A stretch of DNA of 64,000 nt from NCBI GenBank assembly GCA_001566295.1, contig KQ964269.1, positions 62,001 through 126,000 of the forward strand, written 5' to 3'. Positions 44,278 to 56,675 of the stretch are shown piece after piece. Position 1 is the stretch's first letter; the number at the start of each line of letters is the position of its first letter. A program made the position numbers and the translations under genes. The notes under the pieces are model-generated. The model did no database searches. It saw only the letters and a list, made by a program, of their open reading frames with translations, and was not told where the DNA came from. Origin of the DNA: Microdochium bolleyi. Lineage: Eukaryota; Ascomycota; Sordariomycetes; Xylariales; Microdochiaceae.

Positions 44278-45863
44278 ATGGACTCCCCCGTCCTGGCGCG
44301 TGTCTTTCGCCAGTTGTTTCGCCACCACCCGTCCTGTCGCGCGCACCGGAACCTCGCTGCCCTCTCCTTTTGCATCCAGCATGGCCGCCGCCAGCCTCGC
44401 CGCCACATGGCCTCGAGCCCACGCCAGACCGTTACCCGTGGCGCCAAGCCCAAGCCCAAGCCCAACGAGAGCGATTGGCAGCAGCGGACAGAGCTGTTCT
44501 CTCTCGACATGGCCGATCAATACCACGATTACCCCATGGTGACTGCCGACGACCTGCGGCGCACCCGGTCCCGGCCCCGCCAGGTCAAGATGCTCATGCG
44601 CGACTTCATCGAGGACAGTCTTTACAACCCCCACTACGGCTACTTTTCCAAGCAGGTCGTTATCTTCTCTCCGGGCGAGCCCTTTGACTTCAACTCGATC
44701 CCAAACGAGCCCTCCTTCCACGCCCAGGTTGGCCAGCGTTATACAGAGTTTGAGGACAAGCTTGACGCCATTACCCACGACGACACGCGGCAGCTGTGGC
44801 ATACCCCGACCGAGCTCTTCCGTCCCTATTATGGAGAGGCCATCGCACGCTACCTTATGTCGAACTATATTATGTCTGGCTATCCGTACCACGACCTCAT
44901 CATCTACGAAATGGGCGCGGGACGTGGCACTCTCATGCTCAACATACTCGATTACATCCGCGACATGGAGCCTGATATCTACCACCGCACGCAGTACCGT
45001 ATCATTGAGATCTCTCCGCAGTTGGCGGACATGCAGGCCAACCAGCTTCTGAGCTCGGCGGCGAGCAAGGGTCATGCCTCCAAGGTCGAGATCATCAACA
45101 AGTCCATATTCGACTGGGATGTCCGGGTGCCCTCACCGTGCTTCTTTCTGGGCATGGAGGTCTTTGACAACTTTGCTCATGACGCCATCCGCTACGATCT
45201 CAACACGGAGCAGCCTCTCCAAGGCATGGTCCTCATCGACGACAATGGTGACTTCCATGAGTTCTACGAGCCTGAGCTCGACCCGGTGGCGGCGCGTTAC
45301 TTGCGCGTACGCAATGCGGCTACGAACGGGCGCTATCCCGTGCCGTACAGCTCGTCCCGAATCATACGGCAGCTCAAGCAGGCCCGCCCCTTTGCGCCCA
45401 ACCTCAGCGACCCGGAGTACATTCCCACCCGGCTGATGCAGTTCTTCGACATCCTGGAGCGATACTTCCCAGCCCACCGGCTGCTGACGAGCGATTTCCA
45501 CACCCTGCCGGATGCCGTCAGGGGTATGAACAGTCCCGTTGTGCAGACAAGGTACCAGAGGCGCATGGTACCTGTATCGACGCCCTTGGTGAGTTGTCTT
45601 GCAATTGTATGCGGCTCGGCAGTTTGGGCAGATGCTGACAGGTTTCACTCCAGGTCCACCAAGGTTACTTTGACATCTTGTTCCCGACAGACTTCCGGGT
45701 CATGGAGTCTGTATACCGCGCCATCACGGGCAAGCTGACACGCGTCATGACGCACGAGGAATACTTCCGCGATTGGGCCTATTTGGACGACACGGAGACG
45801 CGCAGTGGGGAGAACCCGTTGTTGAGCTGGTACAAGAATGCTAGTGTCATGGTTACGATATAG
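44278..45863 (+). CDS. NDUFAF7: NDUFAF7-like protein arginine methyltransferase (mitochondrial)
   Basis: Exons are 44278-45588 and 45654-45863 (65-nt intron, GTGAGT...CCAG), giving 506 residues. The first ~60 residues are rich in Arg and Ser without acids, as in a mitochondrial presequence. The DUF185/MidA fold is seen in MLMRDFIEDSLYNPHYGYFS, the SAM-binding motif IIYEMGAGRGTLMLNIL, YRIIEISPQLADMQ, FFLGMEVFDNFAHDAI and the C-terminal TDFRVMESVYRAITGK. In animals NDUFAF7 symmetrically dimethylates an arginine of NDUFS2 during complex I assembly; filamentous fungi keep complex I, so the same role is likely. An in-frame open stretch from 44023 lies upstream but has no family similarity, so the ATG at 44278 is used. 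Confidence 0.93.
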
Positions 45864-46307
45864 TATGTAAACGACTACGTGTACAATACCATCAAACATA
45901 GAGTGCGCATCATTTGGCGTTCTCTGCATATTGCACATTTCTATCCGAGCAGCATGCCCGTCATCATTTGATGATAAGTGCACCGAGCATAGGTGCCCTC
46001 CCTATACAAGCCACCACAAGATCACCAAGTGAATCCTCAGTTTATTGTCTTGAGCAGGCATGGAACAGCAACACTATCGATACGTCGCCTTATGGTCATC
46101 ACGGGACCGGTTGGCGAAACGCGCATGGATAAGATATGCTGGTAGCTAAAGGTTGCTTGCAGAGACAGATTGACCACCGTCTTCGCCGCCAATACGCACG
46201 TAACATGTAGTAAAAAGATGAGAAAATGCCTGCTCCGGAACACCATGCTTAAATAACAACAGCAACAAGCAATAACCGAATGAAAACCAAGCGCATGCAA
46301 CGATGGC
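45864..46307. other. Convergent 3' flanks
   Basis: Non-coding DNA between NDUFAF7 (+) and the Cys-rich hypothetical gene (-); no other feature seen. Confidence 0.55.
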
Positions 46308-47026
46308 TCAAACGCGGGTAAATAGTGATCTGCTGTGAGACGCTTTCCTCGCATCTTTGCGTTGTGTCTCTAAGCAAGTCAGACACCTCCGCTGCTCGTC
46401 GAGATTGCTAATCGAGCAGTCGTGGCAAATGGCCTTGGCGCAATCAAGACAGCACCCGCCCGCAGAGGCGGCATGGTCAACTAGCGACGAAACCCCATCA
46501 ATTTCCATGTCTTCGCACGTGCTCATGCCAGCAGTAACGAGGTCCTGTCCACATTCACCGCAGCTGGTTGACGGGCCGGCTGCCCCGGTCTGGTCCATGA
46601 GATTCACAGTGGAGGACGGAGGGCGCGGCCTAGCGCCGCCGCTCGTTGGAAGCCTCCAGAAGCTGTGCAGGGATGACTGGGTTGTGCTCGACGGAGCTAG
46701 CACTGATGTGTCTTGCGAGGGCTCGTTGTTGTGCTGTAGTCTAAGTGGGCGGACCTGGGGCTGCTGCGCCGAGTAGAGGAGGCTGAGAGTGTGTTCTGGA
46801 GAGGCTGGCGATTAGTCTAGATCGCAACTCTTGGGGGTTCACTGCGTGGAGACGTACGGTGCACCTCATCTTCGGACGGGCGGTTGTCTCGATAGCGCTT
46901 AAGTGTACGGCTATGGAGGTGTGCCGGCGATGCATGGAAGAAGCCGTCGGGCCTCGGGGGCGAACTCAGTGTGCTGGCAGAAGAGCACGAGAACTCGGAC
47001 TCGGATCGCTTGCGCTTGAGGAGCAT
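46308..47026 (-). CDS. Cys-rich conserved fungal hypothetical protein
   Basis: Exons are 47026-46858 and 46795-46308 (62-nt intron, GTACGT...CCAG, phase 1), giving 218 residues. The start MLLKRKRSESEFS carries a basic nuclear-signal-like cluster. RTLKRYRDNRPSEDEVH followed by HTLSLLYSAQQ spans the exon junction, a motif I remember from other fungal hypotheticals. The second half has paired cysteines: CGECGQDL, then a CCLDCAKAICHDCS cluster and CLTCLE near the end, at about residues 130-205. The spacing suggests a zinc-binding module, but it does not match a named finger. Function unknown. Confidence 0.78.
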
Positions 47027-47844
47027 GGTGGCTGTGGATGGCGATGTCGATGCGGCGGAAGAATTTGGAATACTACAGGGTTGTGGTTGATGATGGAAGT
47101 ATCGAGTCTGTCGTGGATGGTGAGAAGGTAGAGGCAATGATGAGCGGGGCAGGAGTAGCTGTCTTTTAATATGGGAAAGCGAGTCGCGAGGCTCGGGCTA
47201 GGCGCGTAAAGTGGTAGCGACAGATGCGCGTCACGATCTCGCGTTGGCGGAGAAGTAGTTGTGGGGCCAGCTTGGGCCAGGTACAAGCCCGAAAGGTACC
47301 TTTCTCCCGAGCCGCTCCAGGCCCGCGGCAGGTCCGCTCCATATGTGGAGTTTGTGCCGGAGCAGGGTGGAGTCCTGGCCGGCGACCCCAAAACTAACCC
47401 CGCAGCTGGCCGCCTGGCGAGGCGTGAGCAGGCGCGGGTCTCGCTGTCGGAATAAATACCACTACGCTGTAGAGCTCTCTTTAGGACAGGATGCAAGTCA
47501 TCCGGCTCGAAAATGTTCAGCTCATGACCTGCTTACCTTGTTGTGCATACGCGACTGAGTCAGCGTCCTGCTCACAGCTGCGCGACAATGGCAAACCCCT
47601 ACACCTGGCCGGCTTAAGGGGCCAATCACTGCTACATAGCACATGGTGTCAGCCGCCACCCGCCCCAGCCTTCCCACCAATGTCTGTATCGTCAGCAGCC
47701 ATCCCGGACCACAGCGAAGGTCACTGTCCGCATTCTTCTCCTCCGTGATGTATAAGTGCTCCTTGCCGCCGCCATCGTCACCCTCACTGTCATGGCTTCC
47801 TTCCACCAGCTCCTCACTACGCTGTGGGCTAACCACCCACCACC
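47027..47844. promoter_or_regulatory. Divergent region between the Cys-rich hypothetical and NLR-like genes
   Basis: The 818 bp between outward-facing start codons should contain both promoters. Short frames are present but no coding content is recognised. Confidence 0.5.
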
Positions 47845-50800
47845 ATGGCTTTCATCAACGACGACGAGTCCGATCTTGGCAGTTTGTGGCATGAGGCCCT
47901 CGAGGACTATGCTCGTGAAGCCGGGATCGACCTGCGTGCTGCTCCCCAGGTCCAGTGGCAGATGAGCACCATCATGACCCAGCAGTCGCAGCAGTTGTCC
48001 GCCTTCTCCTCCTTCCGTCACAACAAGGGCAAGGTCGACAAGCTCCGCTCCACGTTCGCAAAGAACGCAGACATTGTCCAGAGCATCGCCAGCCATGTCG
48101 CCAACGCCGCAAGTGCCGCCTTTCCCCCAGCGGCCGCCCTCCTTACGGCCTTCACGTACGTCATGGCCGCTGCAAAAGGCGTCTCAGACGACTACGACAT
48201 GATCGAGTCCTTCTTTGATATTATGAACGGCTTCCTCGAGCGGCTGTCTCTCCTCGAGGCCAGGCTCCCCCCAGAGAGCGTCTATCAGACGATGCTTATT
48301 CGCTGCTTCTCAGCCATCCTCCACCTATCAGCTATCGCCCGCAACTACCGCAAGTCGGGTCGCTTTTCCAAGTGGGCCAAGGCTCTGGTCGACCAGCAGG
48401 ATCCCAAGCTCAAGGGCGCCTACGATCTGCTCCAGAAGCACCTGTCCCGACTTGAGTCCATGACTCTTATGGCCACTTTCAAGCAGACTCTGGTCATCAC
48501 CAAGGAAGTGAACGCTCTGGGGGGCGCTGTGCAGGTTGTCGGGTCCCGGGTGGATCACAACATTGTACTCACAGAGAAGGGCATCGCGCTCACTGCAGAG
48601 GGTATTGCGGTCGGCATGCAGGCGCGGACCTTGGCAGAACAAGCTGCCCTCCACGCACAGCTTGGCAAGGAAATGGGCGCCGAGACACTCGCTTTTCTCA
48701 AGGCACAGCAAGAAGAGAACAGGGCCGAGTGGCGGAAGATCAACAAGTCTCTGAAAAGCGGCCCTTCTCCACCCGCCACAGCGGGTGACCGCAGAGGTCT
48801 GGATGGCCATGATGCTGGTGGCACAAAGGCTGCTAACATGGCTCAGCTCAGATCTGAACTCAGCTGTCATGAATACATCACAGCCAGCACAGGCCAATTC
48901 GCAGATTTCCAGACCTCATACATCAAGGCCACCTTCGACTGGGTGGACGAGGACGACGCCCTCAAGGCCATCATGGAAGAGTCGACCCGACTCATGTGGA
49001 TAGCGGGCGCAAATGGCATGGGCAAGACCACACTTTCCATGTCTGTTAAGGAGCGGCTGGCACAAGTCTTCTTGGACGACTCCTCGGTATCCATCTGCCA
49101 CTTTTGCATACGCGAAGACTACACACAACTCAGGGACGTCAGTGCAATTGTGCGCGCATGTGCGCAGCAGGTCGCGCAGAGGGACAGCCGCTATCGAGAT
49201 CATGCGCTTGGGGATATTCGCCGCCACGGAAAGCTGCCTCCATCAGACACTGAGCAGACTTTGGAACGGCTCTTCCTGGCCAGGTTCGGCCGAGATGCTG
49301 GCCGTCGGGCGATTCTGGTGCTCGATGGTCTTGATGAACTCGACGACGCTCATTTTGATGAAGCCAAGAAGATCCTGTCCAGTGTGGCAGGCTCTGACGC
49401 TCATGTTCAGGTAGTCTTCAGCAGTGGCACAGACTTTCTAACAGCCGAGGAAGAAGTCTCACTCGGAATAAGGAAACTGGAGCTTACCAAAGACAAGATA
49501 CACAAGGATATGTGGAAGGTGGCCATTGCTCGGACCAAGACGCTCTCGCGTCTGCGCAAGTTGCGTCTAGAGGTCCGGAGAAAGGTTGCCACTCGAATCC
49601 GTCTCAAAGCCGACAGTAAGAACTTCCTGCGCCCGTCCTCCAATATCCCCTATGGACGCAATGCTAACTAACACATTGCAGACATGCGTTATATCGACCA
49701 CATGACCCGAAGATTGAACGCTCTGGGGCCCCGCGAAGGCTTGATCCTGAAAGAGCTTGACCATCTCCCGGATAATACCGAGCAGCTCTACGATCTTCTC
49801 ATTGAGGAGTGCCAGCGCCACCGCACTCCGGAGGAGCTTGTGGCTCTGAGAATTTTCTTTGGATGGCTTGCCTTTTCGAGGGAGAACGTCAGCCTTGGTG
49901 CTGCTAATAAGTTGCTGCACGTGATAGCCTCAGAGAGTGGTATCAGTGTTGACGAGGAACTAGATGGCAAATCTGCAAGGTGAGGATGTTGTACGAGGAG
50001 CGCCATTCTGTAGTTTCCGAGCCCCCAAGTGCTGACCTGCCGCATGGACAGACTCCTTCGACTTGCTAACTCCACCGCCTATGAGGACCAAGCCTCCGAA
50101 TCCAGCGACCTTGACTTTGATGATCAGGATGAGGACAGGGATGGTGACCAGACCGAGGCGCAGGAAGACCTCACCGTTCTCCTGGGGTTCCAAGAGCGCT
50201 CACTGCGTGCCTACTTCAAAAAAAGTGATGCAGGCAAGAACGGTCTGCGGTCATCAGCGTCTGAAGCACACAAGATGATATTCGAAACTGTTGCTCGCGC
50301 CTTCCTGGTGCTGGACCATGATTCGGCTACGCCAGCCGAGCAGGACATACTCCAGTATGGCGCACGTTACTGGCGATATCATCTTGCGCAGGTCGATATC
50401 ATTGCATTGGACAACCAGGACGCCAGACATGCCATCGAGCATCTGCACTCTGTACTTGACAACAAGAACAATGCGCTCAAGAAGATTCAGGAGGGTATAG
50501 GGGGTCCATACAATACAACACCCTCGGTCTTTGGCGATGACCAGTCGGAAGCTGATGAAACACTGGGTGTGGTCCAGCAGTGGGCTCGGAGGGCAATCAA
50601 TATCCCCGGAGCTGGTCAATTCTCTGCCATTCAGGAGTGGTTCCGGCCGCTCGTGCAGAATCCAGCTCGCATCTACATCGGTAATGCAAGGCATCATATC
50701 TGCTACTGGTTCCAGACATCGAACTACGTGGATCCTGCATATTGCGCTTTCCGGCATGCATATGAAGCACTTCGCCGGGCTTATCACAAAGGATTGCCCG

Positions 50801-52781
50801 AGTTACAGCAGAACGAAAAGCTGCGCAAGCACTTTGAACAAGTCGGCGAGGATGAAGAAGGCTACATCACAGAGGAAGCAGTCCTGCTCGTCTCGAACGC
50901 ATTCTGGGACGTACCTAAATCATCCCGAGCACACTGGACAATAGCCATGGCCTTGAAAAAGCTCAGACACGTGAGTTTAGACCACAAATACTTGCCAATC
51001 TACGGCGCAAGACTAATAGATGAGCTTAGTTCGAGGCTGCCCTCCGTGAGAATGAGCGTGCTTTGGACATGGTCAACACTGATTTAGAGGCCTGGGGATA
51101 CTGCGACAGCATGGGACGCACGCTTATGCAGCTTGCAGAGAAAGCGGGGCTCGATACAGAGGCTGGGCGAACTTACCTACGAGATGCATGCGAGGCGCTG
51201 GAGAGGGCTGTGACGATTCAGACTGCCATGACAATCACTGAGGCGGACGATGTCGAGGTCAGAGACGACGCTGCCAATATCTACGTGGCCTACGCCCTGG
51301 CTGAGTTCAACCGGGGCGATATCCCCAAAATGCAGAATCTCATCACATTAGCAAAGAGCGTCCCCAAGGCCACTATCTGGTACGACGAGATACTTGCCGC
51401 ACTCGAAGCGGCCAGAGAGTATGGGCTTTTGCTGGAGACGCTCAGATGCATTGGCCGGGGCGACCGTAGCTGGTATCTTGGCTACTACGCTCGCCCAAAC
51501 ACTCATACGGAGCTCCAGAAAGCTGCCGTGGAGAGAGGAGAAGCCCAGATGCTTATAGACTTGTATGCCGAGTCTGTTCGGTTACTCGATCAGGGCGGCG
51601 GTGATTTCGGGATCGGCGTGCGAATCAAGTGGGCGAAGCTCCACTGGCAGTTTTTGGACGAACCGGTCAAGGCCAAAGCCCTCTACTCGGAGGGCCTGGC
51701 CCTGACCAATGCCGCGGGGAACGGCTCAGTGACAACGCTGCACGTTGGAGATTGTGTCTGGGGCATCGTCGATATTCTGATCGAGGAGTTCCGCCGCGCG
51801 GCGAGCCCTGCAGCCAAGACGCACGCACTCGACGAGCTGAAGACGATTCTGCTCCAGCTCAAGGAGACCTTGGGCGATGAGTATGACGAGGACCTGAGCC
51901 AGGCCACCGTGCCGCTCGCGCTCATGACGCGCAAACTTGGCCCAGCGACCGAGTTTGAGAAAATCCTCAAGGCCACATTCAATAGCTGCATTGCTGATTT
52001 GAGCGACACGACCGGGTTGAACGACTCACCCAGTCTCCGCACTCTTGCCAAGGTGCTGTCGTGCATTGACGGGCTCGAGCATGAGGCTCAAATCGCTGCA
52101 TCGTGTCAGCTCTATGTGCTGGAAATGGGGATTTACTTGAAGGAGACGCAGGGTGCGGAAGAAGCTGCTCAGGACCAGGTGCACTTGAGAGAGGAAGTCG
52201 GCGCGAGTGCCAGCGCCGCCGTGGTGCCCGAAGCCGTTTCAGTTGAAGGGCAAGCCAGTGCAGAGTCGTCACCTCAGCAGACCGATGGTTCTCTAGGGTC
52301 GGGGGCGAGCTCAATCACCAGCCCACCAAGCCTGGAGGAAAGCGTTGAGGCAATGGCGCCGGTTGACGCTTGCGAGCAGGCGGCTGTCGAAGCTCACTCT
52401 GGAAAAGACGTGGCAGATGCAGACGGGGACCTCAGCAACGCCCGAGGGGCCCCATATTGTGACCGATGCTTCAAGGAGGTGGACAGGTGGACGGTGTCGA
52501 GCCTGTACCTGTGCCTGTACTGCGTGGACCGGGATTTGTGTGGGGATTGCTACTCAGAGAAGATGCGAAGGGAGCGTGAAGGGGCAGCGGGGCTGGAGGC
52601 CAGAGTGTGCCATGAAGGGCACCGGCATGTCAAGGCACCAGTGGAGGGATGGGGAGGAGTCAAGGACGGGGTGATACGAATTGATGGCAAAGAGGTGGCC
52701 TTTGATGCGTGGTTGAAGGAGCTACAGGAAGTCAAGTGGCCCAAGGCGTGGTCCGACTTCTGGGCCAAAGAGCCGTTCTAG
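47845..52781 (+). CDS. NLR-like STAND protein: Goodbye - NACHT - helical repeats - ZZ finger
   Basis: Exons are 47845-49615, 49682-49979, 50052-50970 and 51030-52781, giving 1579 residues. The start lies in a CACCATGGC context. Residues ~10-170 match the fungal STAND N-terminal Goodbye domain (LGSLWHEALEDYAREAG, AAFPPAAALLTAF, AKGVSDDYDMIESFFDIM). A repetitive amphipathic segment (230-300) follows. The NTPase has Walker A GANGMGKTT (388-396, K394) and Walker B LVLDGLDELDD (491-501), so it should bind and hydrolyse ATP. Residues ~600-1380 are helical, TPR-like, interrupted by an acidic stretch. After a Ser/Ala/Glu linker comes a ZZ-type finger at 1473-1530 (CDRCF, CLYC, CGDC, then CHEGHRH). 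Fungal NLRs of this class are linked to allorecognition or immune-like cell death; the target of this one is unknown. It borders the RIP-mutated block, one gene away. Confidence 0.88.
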
Positions 52782-53035
52782 GAAAACGACAGACTCCCGT
52801 GGCGGGCACGGAGCGGTCCGGGCGGAGCGGAGCGGGGTCTGACGGGTGGACGGGCGGCGGAGACAGGCCCACTGCTAGTAGAAGACAATCGCGACAGTCG
52901 CGGAGCTTCCCCTCCTTGGCACCTTGCGCGCGGGGGAGTAATTAGTGCTGGAGCTTGACCTGCATGCCCCTGCTTTGCTGGCAACACCAGCGCCTGCCTA
53001 CCTTAGCACACAACATCACGACTCCCACGGTGATC

Positions 53036-54127
53036 ATGTCGGACAAAGACACGCGTAAGGCCAGCCACGCAGGCGGCCGTGATGGCTGGTACATGGCCGA
53101 CCCGGCTGGGCTCGACGAGATGCTCGACAGTTTCCTCGACGCTGTGGACGGCCCATTCACCGGCGTCCCAGGCTCCTTCGCCGACGGCACCCTTCCCATC
53201 CCCGGCGCCCGCGTCGTGATTGCCCCGTGAGTCTTGTCTTGGGTTGCACACGCGAGCACGCCATGCTGTCTTGCTGACATTGCCGCGTGCTTGGGCGCCA
53301 GGCACGCCGGCTACAACTACTCGGGCAAGTGGGCGGCCTGGGCGTACAAGGCCCTCGACCTGACGAAGGCCCGGCGCATCTTTGTGCTCGGCCCCTCGCA
53401 CACCTACGGCTTCCGCGGGGCCGCCCTCACGACCTTTGCCCGCTATGCAACGCCCTTTGGCGATCTCGCCGTCGACCAGCCCACCGTCGCCGAGCTACGT
53501 GCCACGGGCAAGTTTGCCGACATCCCTCGCGCTAACGACCTCCGCGAGCACTCCCTTGAAATGCATCTGCCCTACCTCTACAAGCAGATCGCCACCGCCT
53601 TTGACTCCCTCGACCGCTACCCAACCATCGTGCCCATTCTCATCGGCAGCAACAGGCTCGCCGACGAGCAGCTCTTTGGGCGCCTGCTCGCCCCATACCT
53701 CGCTCAGCCAGACAGTGTCTTCGTCATCAGCTCCGACTTCTGCCACTGGGGCGATCACTTCGACTACAAGCCGTATACACAGAGTTCCGACTGTAGTAGT
53801 ATTCGTCAACTCGGCTACAACGATACCACCCCATCGGACCCCGCCATCCACGAGAGCATCGCCTATATTGACAAGCAAGCCATGGGCTACATCGAGGCTG
53901 GCGACCATGCCGGTCTTGTTGCCAACCTTGCAGAGACCGAGAACACCGTCTGTGGGCGACATCCCATTGGTGTGGCCCTCGCTGCCCTCGAGCAATTATC
54001 ACTTGATGCAGGTGCGGCGCAGCCGGATCACTATCGGTTCAAGTTTGTCTGTTACGCTCGCAGTAAGGACATCACGAAAGTAGACGACTCTAGTGTTAGC
54101 TATGCGTCCGCGTATGCGATCATCTGA
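53036..54127 (+). CDS. MEMO1: MEMO1-family protein
   Basis: Exons are 53036-53226 and 53302-54127 (75-nt intron, GTGAGT...GCCAG), giving 338 residues. Family signatures are the N-terminal AGGRDGWYMADPAGLDEML, the metal-site His in APHAGYNYSG, FVLGPSHTYGF, REHSLEMHLPYL with two further histidines, DSVFVISSDFCHWGDHFDY and NTVCGRHPIGVAL. MEMO proteins share the fold of extradiol dioxygenases and coordinate a metal (copper or iron) through these residues; the yeast relative Mho1 has been linked to iron and redox handling. The gene sits 254 bp downstream of the NLR-like gene on the same strand and is the last intact gene before the AT-rich block. Confidence 0.94.
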
Positions 54128-55127
54128 TGCTAGAGCCAAAGACTGCGTAGGCGATTAGCTTACACAGAAGGTCCAAGGGTGTCCGCCAACGTGGCGCTTC
54201 GATTACCGTGCGTGGAAGAGGCTAAGATGGCGCTCCTACATAGGCGAGATACCTCTGCCTGCTTGTAGCATGATTGTGCAACATTGAAGCTTTGCCAGGA
54301 CACAATTTGGAGAGGTGGGCCGCCCGTGGTGGGATGATTTCTGCTTAGTTGGATGCAAAAATAAATAACGCCTTGATAAAACAACTCCCATAAGCTGGGA
54401 ATCCAAGGCGGCCTTTTACAGTGAAGTGCTGTGCGCGATGATGTATGCTTTGTTGCGCACATGTAGTGAGCATTTCCCAATGGTAGTTGGGCCTACAAGC
54501 TCAGAGAGTTAGACAATATTAGATAAATACTGCAACAGAGGTGCGAGAAGGGATGGGTGAATCAACGCTAAATGGTATCGTCCAGGCTTCATTTGCACGT
54601 AGGTTTTCTAACCACGGTTTGCTCACGATCTCTATACCCCAGGACGATGTCAAATAATAGCAGAGTTCCGCCGGTGTCGCCTATAGCGTAGGACGATACG
54701 AATTCGATAGCCTTAGGGGGTCTATTTATTCATGGTAACTTATGTATAAATCATATTTATAAGTAATCAACCTGATCCCTCCCAATTTAAGTAGCCTCTA
54801 GTCAACCTGCCGCATTGGGGAGACCTGAAGATGCAGATTTTGCAGCTTCTCTTAGTCAGGTCTCCTCGATAAGTATATAGAGAGAGGATACAGACAGCGG
54901 AATGGACTAAAATATAATAAACCACGAGGAAGAGATTTGTTAATCTGGTATCTTATATAAACTCGTACGAATCAGTGGTGATAGGTGGTTTAATGATAAA
55001 AAGACAGTATACAGTATCAGGAGTCTGGGATAAAGCTGCTAGAAAAAATATGCTTTGATTCATCTCCAACACTTACTTTTCTATGTATAACAAGACCTAC
55101 TCTCGATCTTCCTTGGTCAAGCTATAT

Positions 55128-55169
55128 ATAATACTAGAACACGGTATGTGAATACTGTTCTAGTATTAT
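55128..55169. repeat. Perfect inverted repeat (hairpin), 13-bp arms
   Basis: ATAATACTAGAAC at 55128-55140 is matched by its exact reverse complement GTTCTAGTATTAT at 55157-55169, with a 16-nt spacer whose outer bases also pair. Confidence 0.85.
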
Positions 55170-55552
55170 GTTACATATATCCCTTTACAGTATCTACGTA
55201 AAGGACTGGCTACATGATAAGAAACGTAATACACATTACTTCCCTGATTGGACGAATGCAAAGATTCATTTGAGGTTTGCTTAGAGTTCAACGTACAAAG
55301 GCTAGAAATCAAACATTTCAGCATGGTCTAGTTACCGGTAACGCGTGTATAAACTATAACTATACTGCTGAGCGTGGTAACTAGTTAGTCCGCTAGTTCT
55401 GTTCTACTGTTAGCATTAGCGTCTGCATCACTCAGGTACATAAATTGGTGGAAATGTTTTTCTCGGTAAGTTCCATAAAGCAGTCCTAACAACTTATCAG
55501 TATACTCAGTTTTCGTAAGGCTACAAAACAGGCTGCTGACCTATCTATTAAT

Positions 55553-55581
55553 GGGGGTTGGGGGGCGAAAAGGGGGGGGGG
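55553..55581 (+). repeat. G-run cluster, potential G-quadruplex
   Basis: Five Gs, two bases, six Gs, a six-base spacer and ten Gs lie in 29 nt. The last run is long enough to supply two tracts, so an intramolecular four-tract structure is possible. This stands out strongly in otherwise AT-rich DNA. Confidence 0.7.
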
Positions 55582-56410
55582 TTATTATCTCGTTAGTCAT
55601 TCATTTGTCCCAAGCATATCAAGCTATTTCCTTGAGGGTTCGTTGTAGAAGATGGTATCTATTGATGGCGTGGACTAAATATAGAGAACCGAAATAGTGG
55701 TCAGATGTTTTTATACATTTATGCTTGTTCAGTTCTTCTTATGCACAGGTTACAAGATGGTATTGTTATCCCTTCGCTTACCACAGAGGCCTTTTGGAAG
55801 AATATTCAAAGAATGTACCTATTATCCGGAATTCAATCTTCTTTTGGCCTATTTTAATTTACCAAATGTTAGAACGAACGACTCAAAAACGACTACGACA
55901 ACTAGCTAATACTAGCATTGACTTTATCATGCCAGGCGTACAATTCCCAAAATTCCGATACGGATAATGTTAACCTCACCTTCCGGTCTTAGTAGATTTT
56001 CTCATAAGGAGGCCCCTCAGTATATGTAAGATTATTACCATCAAATAAATAAACCATATGCTTTCTAAGACTTCCGTGCGTAGGTACCAGCTACTATAAC
56101 TATTAAACGTTCAGGACTCATTGTACAGATACATGCTTACAAGTCTTGCAAAAAGAATTATCTGTTAATAAAGTCCACTCGACGAGCTAGAAAGGTACTG
56201 GAGCTACGAAGCTAAGTCTTCCTTATACTACAAGAGCAGCTCGCGCTGTTGTTTGGTATCTTCTTTTAATGCGATATACAGTTTACCTACTTGTCGACCG
56301 ATTTACTATTGCCCTCCTCGGTCAGTACAAGAAGAAAGTGTTTGAAAGTAGGTGATAATGATACGTACTCGCTCGGAGTAGACATATTGATTCATAAGCA
56401 AGTAGAATAA

Positions 56411-56427
56411 TATATATATATATATAT
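56411..56427. repeat. (TA)n microsatellite
   Basis: Seventeen nucleotides of uninterrupted TA alternation inside the AT-rich block. Confidence 0.85.
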
Positions 56428-56675
56428 TCAGTTTGGGCTATAATATTCTGCTTCACAAACTCATGGAGGATTTTACAAGTAATACTAAGAGAGCAACAAA
56501 GTATATCTCCGCGTTCCCGTTCTCGTAGGTAGTTTTACTAGTCTAGACAAGTAGTGATTACATTGTTCATGTAGGTCTACAATAGCATTTCCAGAGGCTT
56601 TTAAAGCCTTCGACCTACAAAACAGAGCTTAGATTTCATAACATAAAGTATAGTTTAAGGTAATTCACGTATACC

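Noticed and set aside
43994..44422. N-terminal extension of the cysteine synthase
   Set aside because: The added 143 residues are Gly/Arg low complexity, overlap the divergent gene's start and do not resemble the family.
44077..45075. 332-codon frame antisense to NDUFAF7
   Set aside because: It is a mirror of a strongly conserved gene on the other strand and has no domain.
54700..54720. TTAGGG-like string as a telomere repeat
   Set aside because: Single occurrence, no array; it does not support a telomere in this window.
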